Of a DNA stretch of 13,331 nucleotides, positions 1 through 6,997 are shown piece by piece (position 1 is the stretch's first letter; each line of letters begins with the position of its first letter). Below the pieces are notes generated by a model. It was not told the origin of the DNA, searched no databases, and was given only the letters and a program-made list of their open reading frames with translations. Source of the stretch: Gemmatimonadaceae bacterium. GTDB taxonomy: Bacteria; Gemmatimonadota; Gemmatimonadetes; Gemmatimonadales; Gemmatimonadaceae. Made by a program: the position numbers and the translations under genes. The DNA is taken from contig JABFXM010000355.1 in the NCBI GenBank assembly GCA_013361745.1, positions 1 to 13,331 of the forward strand, in the 5' to 3' direction.

Positions 1-51
1 CGGAAGACCGCGGCCAAGCGCGGCGCCGCGCCCGCGACGGACGCCGAATGA
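1..51 (+). CDS. C-terminal tail of an Ala/Lys-rich protein (partial)
   Basis: The first 16 codons of the window read RKTAAKRGAAPATDAE and end in TGA at 49-51. Only the tail of the protein is present, so its family cannot be named. Basic, Ala-rich C-terminal tails of this kind occur on DNA-binding and DNA-repair proteins (topoisomerases, Ku, histone-like proteins), but this is only compositional. The stop overlaps the start of the next gene in an ATGA junction, which points to translational coupling and to a shared transcript with the DNA glycosylase gene. Confidence 0.7.
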   Translation, partial: RKTAAKRGAAPATDAE

Positions 52-677
52 CCGGAAGCGCCGCGCCTCGCGCGCGGCGCTCCGGCACCCGGACGCCGCC
101 CGGTACGCCGCTCCCGCGGAAGTTCTACGATCGCGATACTGCGATCGTCTCGCGGGAGCTGCTCGGCGCGGTGCTCGAGTGCCGTACTCCCGAGGGCGTG
201 GCGAGTGGACGCATCGTCGAGACCGAGGCGTACATGGGACCGCACGATCCCGCCTGCCACGCCGCCGCGGGACTCACCGCGCGCACGAAGCACCTCTTCG
301 GGCCGCCCGGTGTCGCGTACGTGTATTTCATCTACGGGATGTACTGGTGCTTCAACGCGGTCACGCGCGAGGTCGGCCACGGCAGCGCGGTCCTCGTTCG
401 CGCGCTCGAGCCTCTCGACGGTGAGGACCTCATGCGCGAGCGCCGGCCCAAGGTGAAGCGCCGCGTCGATCTCACCAACGGTCCGGGGAAGCTCTGCCTC
501 GCCCTCGGCATCGTCGGCGCGCACAACGGCGGCTGGCTCGACGAGCCGCCCGTGCGCATCCTCGCCGGCGAGCCCGTCGCCGATGCAGACGTGGTCGTCA
601 CGCCGCGTATCGGCATCACCCAGGCGGCCGACTGGCCTCTTCGCTTCTTCGTCGACGGGAACCCCTTTGTCTCGTAG
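48..677 (+). CDS. mpg: DNA-3-methyladenine glycosylase (AAG/MPG family)
   Basis: This 209-residue protein should excise 3-methyladenine and other alkylated or deaminated purines as the first step of base excision repair in the cytoplasm. It matches the human AAG-type fold rather than bacterial Tag or AlkA. The catalytic motif IVETEAY gives E60 as the water-activating glutamate, with Y62 and H71 in the base pocket (human E125, Y127, H136). YVYFIYGMYW at 91-100 supplies Y93 and the intercalating Y96, and N103 and R118 (in LVRALEP) correspond to human N169 and R182. LTNGPGKLC at 142-150 is another family signature. Length is normal for bacterial members; the first roughly 20 residues are a basic, low-complexity extension and the true start could lie a little downstream. 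The ATG overlaps the upstream stop (ATGA) and has no convincing Shine-Dalgarno, which fits translational coupling. Confidence 0.95.
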   Translation: MTGSAAPRARRSGTRTPPGTPLPRKFYDRDTAIVSRELLGAVLECRTPEGVASGRIVETEAYMGPHDPACHAAAGLTARTKHLFGPPGVAYVYFIYGMYWCFNAVTREVGHGSAVLVRALEPLDGEDLMRERRPKVKRRVDLTNGPGKLCLALGIVGAHNGGWLDEPPVRILAGEPVADADVVVTPRIGITQAADWPLRFFVDGNPFVS

Positions 678-752
678 ACGCCGCCCACCTTCGCTCGCGC
701 CGCGTACACGCGCTGAGCCGGCATCTCCGCGACCACGCTCCGCAGCACTCCG

Positions 753-1946
753 ATGACCCCACGCGTCCTCAGCGCGGCCACTCTTCTCTCGCTCTCCATG
801 GCGGCCTGCGCGCACGTGCCTAACGCGTCGTCGTCCCCTCCGTCGCCGGCCGCGGTGGTCGCCGATCGTTCGGGCGCCGCGCCTCCGACGTCCTCATCCG
901 TGCTCTCGCCGCGCGCCGCCCGCGTCTATCGCGCGTCGTACGTGATCGACATGCACGACGACATGCCGTCGAAGATCCTCGACGAGCACTACGACCCGGA
1001 CGTCAGGCACCGCGCGGGCTTCGCCGCGGGGGAGGGGCATACCGACCTTCCGCGACTCCTCGACTCGGGCGTCACCGCCGAGTTCATGTCCGCCTTCGTC
1101 GACGCGACGTACGCCGCGAAGCGCCCCGACCAGTCGTACGCGCGCGTCGGCCTCTACCTCGATACCATCGCCGCCTTCGCGCGCCGCCATCCCGCGAACC
1201 TCATCCTCGCGACTCGTGCCGCGGACGTCCGTCGCGCGAAGGCCGAGGGGAAAGTCGCCATCTTCATCGGCGTCGAGGGCGGGCACGCGATCGAGAATTC
1301 GCTCGACAAGCTGCGCGATCTCTACCGGCGCGGCGCGCGCTACATGACCCTCACCTGGAACAACGGCAATGACTGGGCTGGCTCGTCGATCGGGCAGGGA
1401 AGCACGCGCCGCGGCGGCCTCATGCCCTTCGGCCGCGACGTCGTCCGCGAGATGAACCGCCTCGGGATGCTCGTCGATCTCTCGCACGTCTCCGACAGCA
1501 CCTTCTTCGACGCGCTCGCGGTCTCGACCGCCCCCGTCATCGCCTCGCACTCCAGCGCCCGCGCGATCAACGACCACCCGCGCAACCTCAGCGACGAGCA
1601 GCTCCGCGCCATCGCACGGAACGGCGGTGTCGTCAACGTGAACTTCTACTCGCGCTTCCTCGATCCGCACTTCGACGCCGCCGCGGAGAACGGCGGGACC
1701 ACGCCGCGCACTCCGCTGTCCGTGCTCATCGATCACATAGATCACATCGCTCGTGTCGCCGGCGTCGATCACGTGGGGATCGGCAGCGACTTCGACGGCG
1801 TCACCGCGCTGCCACAGGGGATGGAAGACATCACCCGCCTCCCGTACATCGCCCAGGCCCTCCTCGACCGCGGCTACAGCGATGAGGACGTGAAGAAGAT
1901 CCTCGGCGGCAACATGCTCCGTGTGATGGACGCCGTGCTGAAGTGA
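753..1946 (+). CDS. Membrane dipeptidase, peptidase family M19, lipoprotein
   Basis: A 397-residue M19 (renal dipeptidase-like) zinc dipeptidase. These enzymes hydrolyse dipeptides, including those with a D-residue at the C-terminal side. All key residues are recognisable: H68 and D70 in the first zinc motif (VIDMHDD), the bridging glutamate E175 in FIGVEGGHA, H245 in VDLSHVSD, H266 in ASHSSAR, R277 in HPRN for substrate carboxylate binding, and D346 in GIGSDFDG. The N-terminus has a short hydrophobic stretch ending in a lipobox-like SMAAC, so C19 is probably lipidated and the enzyme anchored in the envelope; residues 20-55 are a Ser/Pro/Ala-rich linker. No clear ribosome-binding site precedes the ATG, but the signal sequence supports this start. 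The gene stands alone, 75 bases after mpg, and ends at a bidirectional terminator. Confidence 0.93.
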   Translation: MTPRVLSAATLLSLSMAACAHVPNASSSPPSPAAVVADRSGAAPPTSSSVLSPRAARVYRASYVIDMHDDMPSKILDEHYDPDVRHRAGFAAGEGHTDLPRLLDSGVTAEFMSAFVDATYAAKRPDQSYARVGLYLDTIAAFARRHPANLILATRAADVRRAKAEGKVAIFIGVEGGHAIENSLDKLRDLYRRGARYMTLTWNNGNDWAGSSIGQGSTRRGGLMPFGRDVVREMNRLGMLVDLSHVSDSTFFDALAVSTAPVIASHSSARAINDHPRNLSDEQLRAIARNGGVVNVNFYSRFLDPHFDAAAENGGTTPRTPLSVLIDHIDHIARVAGVDHVGIGSDFDGVTALPQGMEDITRLPYIAQALLDRGYSDEDVKKILGGNMLRVMDAVLK

Positions 1947-1980
1947 GCGCCGCTCCTCGGATGCCACGCTCGGGAAACAG

Positions 1981-2012
1981 AACGGGCGGCGAGCTCTCGC
2001 TCGCCGCCCGTT
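1981..2012. terminator. Bidirectional rho-independent terminator
   Basis: A perfect stem pairs 1981-1994 with 1999-2012 (14 bp including AACGGGCGGCGAG with CTCGCCGCCCGTT) around a TCTC loop. It is followed by TTTCAGTTCC on the plus strand and TTCTGTTTCCC on the minus strand. It lies between the convergent M19 peptidase gene and the beta-barrel protein gene and probably serves both. Confidence 0.85.
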
Positions 2013-2031
2013 TCAGTTCCTCGTTTCCGGC

Positions 2032-2667
2032 TTAGCGGCCGATCCGCTCGATCGAGCTGCCGATGTTGTAACGGATCCCGGCCTCGACGAAGTACGTCTC
2101 GTTGTTGTTGAACAGCGACGCGTTCTGCGCCGGCATGTAGGTCGCCTGGCCGAACACCGAGAAGCGGAGGAGCTGCAGCTGCGTGCCGAGCATGAACACC
2201 GGCGAGCTCCCCGTCTTCTGGTCGTCGATGATCTGCTGCGTCGTCGGATCGGCGCCGCCGCGTGCGCTCGCGTTCTGCATGAAGTTCAGCGCGAAGCCGA
2301 CACCGCCGTACGGGCGGATCCAGCCGAACGCCTTCGGGAAGATCATCGCCGCGATCGTCGCCCGGCGATTGTCCTTGATGTCCACGATCTGCTGCGCGCC
2401 GGCGGAGTTGATCACCGAGGTCGTCCCGGTGAAGAACGCCTGGTCGAGCGAGAGATACAGACCGCCGCGGCTCCGCGTGATCAGCGTCTCGCCGCCGAGC
2501 AGCGGCGCCTGACCGTGCGAGGGGGTCGTCGTCCAGTACGTCAAGTTCCCGGACTTCGCGCCGAAGAACCACGAGTCCTTGAACAGACGCCCCTCCTGCG
2601 CCGCGCCGACGCGGGGAGCGAGCGCGATGAGGGCGAGCCCGGCGAGCAGGCGAAGGTTCGAGCGCAT
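2032..2667 (-). CDS. Secreted outer-membrane beta-barrel-like protein, function unknown
   Basis: The 211-residue protein begins with a classic signal peptide (MRSNLRLLAGLALIALAP, then a likely cut after GAAQ or GAA). The mature part alternates polar and aromatic/hydrophobic residues in short strands rich in Gly, Tyr and Phe, for example GGLYLSLDQAFF, RPYGGVGFALNFM, FSVFGQATYM and TYFVEAGIRYNIG. This is the pattern of a small beta-barrel of the OmpA-like/OmpW-like size class. It does not end in the usual aromatic residue, so membrane insertion is inferred only. I chose the ATG at 2667 over an in-frame ATG 18 codons upstream because it directly starts the signal peptide and has a GAGG (2677-2680) nine bases before it. 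It follows the M14 carboxypeptidase gene on the same strand after 77 bases and may be co-transcribed. No specific family could be named. Confidence 0.75.
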   Translation of the reverse strand: MRSNLRLLAGLALIALAPRVGAAQEGRLFKDSWFFGAKSGNLTYWTTTPSHGQAPLLGGETLITRSRGGLYLSLDQAFFTGTTSVINSAGAQQIVDIKDNRRATIAAMIFPKAFGWIRPYGGVGFALNFMQNASARGGADPTTQQIIDDQKTGSSPVFMLGTQLQLLRFSVFGQATYMPAQNASLFNNNETYFVEAGIRYNIGSSIERIGR

Positions 2668-2709
2668 AACGAAGTGCCTCGCGATTGGTTCAGGGTCCGG
2701 ATCGACACC

Positions 2710-2735
2710 CCGCGATGACACCCGTCATCACGCGG
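2710..2735. other. Intergenic hairpin between M14 gene and beta-barrel gene
   Basis: CCGCGATGAC (2710-2719) pairs with GTCATC and GCGG (2724-2735) across an ACCC loop with a two-base bulge. It lies ten bases past the M14 stop codon and has no T-tract on either side. It is more likely an mRNA processing or stability element, or a weak attenuator, than a true terminator. Confidence 0.45.
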
Positions 2736-2744
2736 TCGCTAGCA

Positions 2745-5264
2745 TCAGCGCCGCGTCGTCGAGTCCCCCTCGCCGAGCAGCGCGTTGAACAGCATCTTGA
2801 ACGTCCCGTACGACTGCCCGCGGTACTGCACGCGGAAGCCGAACATCACCACGCGGCCGCTGCCGACCGGCACCTCCACCGCCGCCGCCTTCCCCGCGAT
2901 CGCCGAGCCGCCCTGCAGGTACCCGCTCAGGAGGATGTCCGACTCCTGCGCCGGATAGCGCGCGATCACCTGCGCCGCCGATCCCGCCGGCACGTCGAAC
3001 GTCACCGAGTTGGTGAAGTACACCGCCGCGCTGTCCCCCATCCCGCGCGACACGTGGCTCGACTGATCCACGAGCACCCGCAGGATGGAGCCCGGCGCGT
3101 AGAGCGACGATCCGGCGCCCTGCGCGTTCTCGTCGCCCTGTCGCGGCACCGTGATGCGCGTGACCGGAACGTCGAGCGCAGCCGTCGCCAGCTCGCTCGC
3201 GCGATCGAGCAGGACCAGCGTCCCGCCCGCACGCACGAACGCCGCGAGCTCCGCGATTCCCGCGTCACCGAGACCGCCCGCGTACTGCGGCGGCACCTGC
3301 GACGCCGACATGCCGTCGCGGATCTCTCGGAAGCTCATGTCAGGGACGAGGATGACGTCATACAGGTCACGCAGCTTCCCACGCTTCACCACCGAGTCGG
3401 TCAGCGACACGTACGGGACCCGCTCCTGGTCGAGCAGGAATCGCGTCCATCCTTCGTCGATGCTCGCCGTCCACGAGCGATAGAGCGCGATCCTCGGCAG
3501 GCGCGTCATCCGCGCTCCCGCCGGCAGCGTCGACGTCCTGCGCGGGACGCACCCGTGGACGATGCGCTCGCTCGGCGCCGCGGTCACGAACTGCGCGCCG
3601 CTGCCGTTGCCTTTCACGCGCACCTCGCGATGCGCCGCGAGCGCTCGCGCGACGATTCCGTAGCTGCGCGTGTCCGACGCGTCGAGCACGACGTACGACC
3701 CCGCGCCCGCCGACGCGCACGCGCTCGACGGAAACTCCGGCGCCATGGCCGTCACCGGCACCAGGCGCGCGCTGACCGCGCTGTCGATCGGTGTCACCGT
3801 CACTCCCATCTGCAGCGGCAGCGTCCACCCCGCGACGTCGTATGGCGGCTCGACCGGGCCGCCGGGATAGCGCTCCATCTTCGGGAACCGCTGCACGTCG
3901 AAGAGATCCATCACGTGCGCCCGGTACGGCTGCGCGAGCGGGATGAAGACGTCGCCACTCCCCGCCATCGTTCCCATCTCCACGCCGCCCCATCGCAGCG
4001 CCTCGAGCATCCGTCGCGCCGCCTCGGGGTCGCGGCCCGCGCTCACGCGATATCCAAAGGGCGCCTGCGACCCCGCCACGATCGCCTTCCGCCCCAGAGC
4101 GACGTAGTTGCGCACGTACTCGCCGCGCTGGTCCGACGCGAGCTTCACCAGCGCCTCGGCCGCGATCAGCTCGTAGTCCATGATGTCGCGCAGGCGCCAC
4201 GTCCCCCCGGGCCAGGGATTCGGGAAGTTCACCCGCCGCTCGTAGCGCGGCAGCCCGCGCGCGTGTCCCTGCAGTTCCTCCGGCTTCAGCGTCAGCGGCG
4301 ACGCGATGCGCGCGCTCGCGGCCTCCGTCAGCAGCCCGATCATGTTGTGTCGTGTCGGTGCCGAGCGCGCCCCGCCGTGCCACCACAGGTCGTACGTCGC
4401 GCCGTCTCCGACGCCGCTCTTTCCATGCGACTCCAGCGCCCACGACATCTGCGCGCCGATCTGGTTGATCCCGCGGACGATCAGCGGGTCGACGTACGGA
4501 TCGATCGGATCGACGTGCGGCGGCACCGTGATCCGCATCCCGTTCGAGCCCTGCTGGTGCACGTCGTAGAAGATCTCCGGGAACCACGTCTGATAGAGCA
4601 GACGCGAGACGAGCTTCGTCTCTCCCTGCGTCATCATGTACCAGTCGCGGTTGTTGTCGTGCCCGACGTAGTGGTGATAGACCCACGGCGGTGGACCGCC
4701 CTCCCACTTGGTCCCGACGCCCTTCCGGTACCAGTCCGTCACCAGCTGCTCTCCATCGGGGTTCATCGACGGGATCAGCAGCACCACCACGTTGCGCAGG
4801 TAGCCCTGCAGCGTGTCGTTCGTCGCCAGGCGATGCGCGAGCTCCATCGCCATCTGCGACGAGCCGATCTCGGTCGCGTGGATGTTGCACGAGATCACGA
4901 GCACCACCGGCTGCTCTGCGATCGCTCGCGCCTCCTCCGCGGCGCCGAGTCGCCGGGGATCCGCGAGCATCGCCTGCGTCGACCTGATCGCGCTCAGCCG
5001 GCGAAGGTTTTCCGGTGTCGAGATCGTCGCGACGACGAACGGCCGCCCCTCGGTCGTCGGGCCGAGCGTGTCGACACGCACCGCCGGTGAGCTCTTCGCG
5101 AGCGTCGCGAAGTAGCCGGTGATCTGCCCCCAGTCGGCAAGCACCCGGTCCGCTCCGATGTCGAGGCCGGTCGCGGCCCTCGGCGTCGGGACGGTGGTTT
5201 GCGCCGACAGGACGGATGTCGTCAGGGCCAGCAGCCCGGCGAGAGATGTGATCGTTCGCTTCAT
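2745..5264 (-). CDS. Secreted M14 zinc carboxypeptidase with glutamine-amidotransferase-like C-terminal domain
   Basis: The protein has 839 residues counted from the Met whose codon ends the minus-strand position 5264. A signal peptide (MKRTITSLAGLLALTTSVLSAQ) directs it out of the cytoplasm. Residues about 40-400 form an M14 carboxypeptidase domain: first zinc motif HATE (H129, E132), NPDG near 168-171, HDNNRDW with R206 for substrate binding, the third zinc ligand H236 in YDVHQQGS, and a candidate catalytic glutamate E314 in GLLTEAAS. The C-terminal roughly 270 residues (APGSILRVLV, GGTLVLLDRASELA, YDVILVPDMSF) resemble the class I glutamine amidotransferase-like/ThuA fold often fused to such peptidases, with no obvious catalytic Cys. 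It probably degrades peptides in the periplasm or outside. An in-frame ATG nine codons upstream (5291) exists, but neither start has a good ribosome-binding site; the signal peptide decides. It is divergent from the HIRAN gene. Confidence 0.9.
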   Translation of the reverse strand: MKRTITSLAGLLALTTSVLSAQTTVPTPRAATGLDIGADRVLADWGQITGYFATLAKSSPAVRVDTLGPTTEGRPFVVATISTPENLRRLSAIRSTQAMLADPRRLGAAEEARAIAEQPVVLVISCNIHATEIGSSQMAMELAHRLATNDTLQGYLRNVVVLLIPSMNPDGEQLVTDWYRKGVGTKWEGGPPPWVYHHYVGHDNNRDWYMMTQGETKLVSRLLYQTWFPEIFYDVHQQGSNGMRITVPPHVDPIDPYVDPLIVRGINQIGAQMSWALESHGKSGVGDGATYDLWWHGGARSAPTRHNMIGLLTEAASARIASPLTLKPEELQGHARGLPRYERRVNFPNPWPGGTWRLRDIMDYELIAAEALVKLASDQRGEYVRNYVALGRKAIVAGSQAPFGYRVSAGRDPEAARRMLEALRWGGVEMGTMAGSGDVFIPLAQPYRAHVMDLFDVQRFPKMERYPGGPVEPPYDVAGWTLPLQMGVTVTPIDSAVSARLVPVTAMAPEFPSSACASAGAGSYVVLDASDTRSYGIVARALAAHREVRVKGNGSGAQFVTAAPSERIVHGCVPRRTSTLPAGARMTRLPRIALYRSWTASIDEGWTRFLLDQERVPYVSLTDSVVKRGKLRDLYDVILVPDMSFREIRDGMSASQVPPQYAGGLGDAGIAELAAFVRAGGTLVLLDRASELATAALDVPVTRITVPRQGDENAQGAGSSLYAPGSILRVLVDQSSHVSRGMGDSAAVYFTNSVTFDVPAGSAAQVIARYPAQESDILLSGYLQGGSAIAGKAAAVEVPVGSGRVVMFGFRVQYRGQSYGTFKMLFNALLGEGDSTTRR

Positions 5265-5350
5265 CGGTTGAATCGGTGGGTGGAGCGCCATGCGGCGGCG
5301 CGGAATCGGCGATAAGTTGGGGAGAGCTCAGCGCTCGTGGGAAGCCGCCG

Positions 5351-5355
5351 GGAGG
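5351..5355 (+). promoter_or_regulatory. Shine-Dalgarno of the HIRAN gene
   Basis: GGAGG lies seven bases before the ATG at 5363. It fixes the start there rather than at the in-frame ATG at 5276, whose extra 29 codons would look like untranslated leader and overlap the divergent promoter region. Confidence 0.85.
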
Positions 5356-5362
5356 AAATCCG

Positions 5363-5701
5363 ATGAGCGTACCGATTCCCCGTACTCAGCATTTCAGCAC
5401 GGCGCTCAGGGGCAGCATCTTCGGCCAGCGTGCCGAGATCGCCAAGCGCCTGCGTGCCGGCGACACTCTCATCCTCGTCCCCGACCCGCCGGGCGTCGAC
5501 GAGCCCGCGGTCTGGGTGCACGTCCGCGGCGGTGACCTCGTCGGCCATCTCGCCCCCGACGTCAACGCGTGGCTGGTCCCCTGGCTCCTCGAGGGCGGCC
5601 GCTGCCGCGCGACCGTGGCGAAGATCAACTCGCAGGACACCGAGAGCTGGAAGCGCATCATCATCGACATCCGCTGCGGCGAGGCCGCCGGCCCGCGCTG
5701 A
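5363..5701 (+). CDS. Stand-alone HIRAN-domain protein
   Basis: The 112-residue protein is almost entirely a HIRAN domain: FGQRAEIAKRLRAGDTLILV (20-39), then DEPAVWVHVRGGDLVGHLAPDVNAWLVPWL with the characteristic G-x-L turn at 61-63, then a final strand region CRATVAKI. In eukaryotic HLTF/Rad5 the HIRAN domain binds single-stranded 3' DNA ends at stalled forks; bacterial stand-alone forms are mostly uncharacterised. No extra helicase or nuclease domain is present. The usual charged residue pattern dNpyDpnA is reduced here to GVDEPAVWV, so DNA binding may be altered. The start is set by a strong GGAGG. It is divergent from the M14 carboxypeptidase and convergent with kbl, so it is a single-gene transcript. 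Family assignment is by motif recognition, moderately sure. Confidence 0.72.
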   Translation: MSVPIPRTQHFSTALRGSIFGQRAEIAKRLRAGDTLILVPDPPGVDEPAVWVHVRGGDLVGHLAPDVNAWLVPWLLEGGRCRATVAKINSQDTESWKRIIIDIRCGEAAGPR

Positions 5702-5706
5702 GCGAC

Positions 5707-5730
5707 GAGAGGCTCCGATCGGAGCCTCTC
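5707..5730. terminator. Perfect palindromic bidirectional terminator
   Basis: GAGAGGCTCC (5707-5716) pairs with GGAGCCTCTC (5721-5730) around GATC; the full 24 bases are a perfect palindrome. It sits six bases after the HIRAN stop and eight bases before the end of kbl. The T-tracts on either side are poor, so it is a terminator by position and stem strength. Confidence 0.75.
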
Positions 5731-5737
5731 TCCTTCG

Positions 5738-6958
5738 TCATCGCCGTGCCGAGCTCCGTACCCCGAGGCGATCGCCGACCTTCACGAACGCCCGCACCGC
5801 GAGATCGATGTCCTCTCTCGTGTGTGCGGCGCTGATCTGGCAGCGCACCCGGGCCTGGCCCTGCGGCACCACGGGGAAGCCGAAGCCGGTCACGAACACC
5901 CCCTCGTCCAGCATCATGTCGCTCATCCGGATCGCGTCCGCGGTCTCGCCGATGATGATCGGGACGATCGGCGTCTCGCCGGGCAGCGGGTTGAACCCCG
6001 CCTCGGTGATCGCATTGCGGAAGTAGTCCGCGTTCTCGCGGAGCTTCGTCACCCGCTCCGGGTGCTGCTCGATGTACTGCACCGACGCCAGCGCGCTCGC
6101 CGCCACCGTCGGTGGCAGCGCGTTCGAGAAGAGCTGCGGCCGCGAGCGCTGCGTCAGCAGGTCGCACAGTGCCCCCGGGCCCGCGACGAACCCGCCCGCC
6201 GCGCCGCCTAACGCCTTGCCGAGCGTCGACGTGATCACGTCGATCTCACCGAGCAGCCCGAAGTGCTCCGCCGTCCCGCGACCGGTCTTGCCCAGCACCC
6301 CGGTCGCGTGCGAATCGTCCATCACCAGGACCGCGTCGTGGTCGCGCGCGATCTGCGTCAGCTCGGGGAGCTTCGCGATCGAGCCCTCCATCGAGAAGAC
6401 CCCGTCCGTCCAGATCATCCGCCGCTTCGCGCCCTTGTTCGCCTTCAGCTTCTCGACGAGGTCGTCCAGGTCGCCGTGCTTGTAGACCGCTGTCGTGCAC
6501 TTGGTGATCGACTTCGCCAGCCGGATCGAGTCGATGATCGACGCATGGTTCAGCGCGTCGGACACGACGAAGTCGCCCTCCTCGACCACCGTCGCCGTCA
6601 GACCCTCGTTCGCGTTCCACGCCGAGACGTACGACATCGACGCCTCCGTCCCGACGAACCGCGCCAGCGCCTGTTCCAGCTCGCGATGGATCGTGAACGT
6701 GCCGCAGATGAAGCGCACGCTTCCCGTGCCCGCGCCGAACTTCTTCAGTCCCTCGATCCCCGCCTTCACCACGCCCGGTTCGTTGCTCAGCCCGAGATAG
6801 TTGTTCGAGGAGAGGATCAGCACCTTTCCGCGCCCCTCCATCTCGACCCACGCGTCCTGCGGCGAGGCGAGATGGTTCAGGCGCTTGTAGACCCTGTCGG
6901 CCTTGAGCTGGTCGAGCTTCGCGGTGAGATCGGCGGTGAAGGCGCGGTTGAGGCTCAC
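5738..6958 (-). CDS. kbl: Glycine C-acetyltransferase (2-amino-3-ketobutyrate CoA ligase)
   Basis: A 406-residue PLP enzyme of the alpha-oxoamine synthase family. It cleaves 2-amino-3-ketobutyrate with CoA into glycine and acetyl-CoA, the second step of threonine breakdown after Tdh. K248 in STLGKALGGAAGG is the Schiff-base lysine (E. coli K244 region), H138 in DALNHASI stacks on PLP, and D214 and H217 in LVMDDSHATG bind the cofactor. GTFTIHRELE (86-95) and VRCQISAAHT near the C-terminus are typical of the family. The presence of tdh in the same operon separates it from the close relatives KAS/BioF and serine palmitoyltransferase. It starts with GTG and has no Shine-Dalgarno; a 20-base pyrimidine run lies just upstream instead. 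It is in frame with the ankyrin gene, separated by one TGA and 13 codons. Position 6207-6213 uses a rare TTA leucine codon. Confidence 0.94.
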   Translation of the reverse strand: MSLNRAFTADLTAKLDQLKADRVYKRLNHLASPQDAWVEMEGRGKVLILSSNNYLGLSNEPGVVKAGIEGLKKFGAGTGSVRFICGTFTIHRELEQALARFVGTEASMSYVSAWNANEGLTATVVEEGDFVVSDALNHASIIDSIRLAKSITKCTTAVYKHGDLDDLVEKLKANKGAKRRMIWTDGVFSMEGSIAKLPELTQIARDHDAVLVMDDSHATGVLGKTGRGTAEHFGLLGEIDVITSTLGKALGGAAGGFVAGPGALCDLLTQRSRPQLFSNALPPTVAASALASVQYIEQHPERVTKLRENADYFRNAITEAGFNPLPGETPIVPIIIGETADAIRMSDMMLDEGVFVTGFGFPVVPQGQARVRCQISAAHTREDIDLAVRAFVKVGDRLGVRSSARR

Positions 6959-6969
6959 GTCGACGATGC

Positions 6970-6989
6970 GGAGGAAGGAGGGAAGGAGG
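6970..6989. promoter_or_regulatory. Homopurine/homopyrimidine tract upstream of kbl
   Basis: On the plus strand 20 consecutive purines run from 6970 to 6989. On the kbl mRNA this reads as repeated CCUCCUU-like units, which is the sequence of the 16S rRNA anti-Shine-Dalgarno tail rather than its complement. It lies eight nucleotides after the ankyrin stop and 11 before the kbl GTG. It could pair with purine-rich ribosome-binding sites in the same transcript. This role is inference; the tract itself is seen directly. Confidence 0.5.
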
Positions 6990-6997
6990 CGCCGCGC

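Noticed and set aside
2685..5090. 801-codon open frame on the plus strand opposite the M14 carboxypeptidase
   Set aside because: Its translation is Arg/His/Pro/Ala-rich with no domain, and it lies wholly antisense to a gene with clear catalytic motifs. This is the usual GC-rich shadow.
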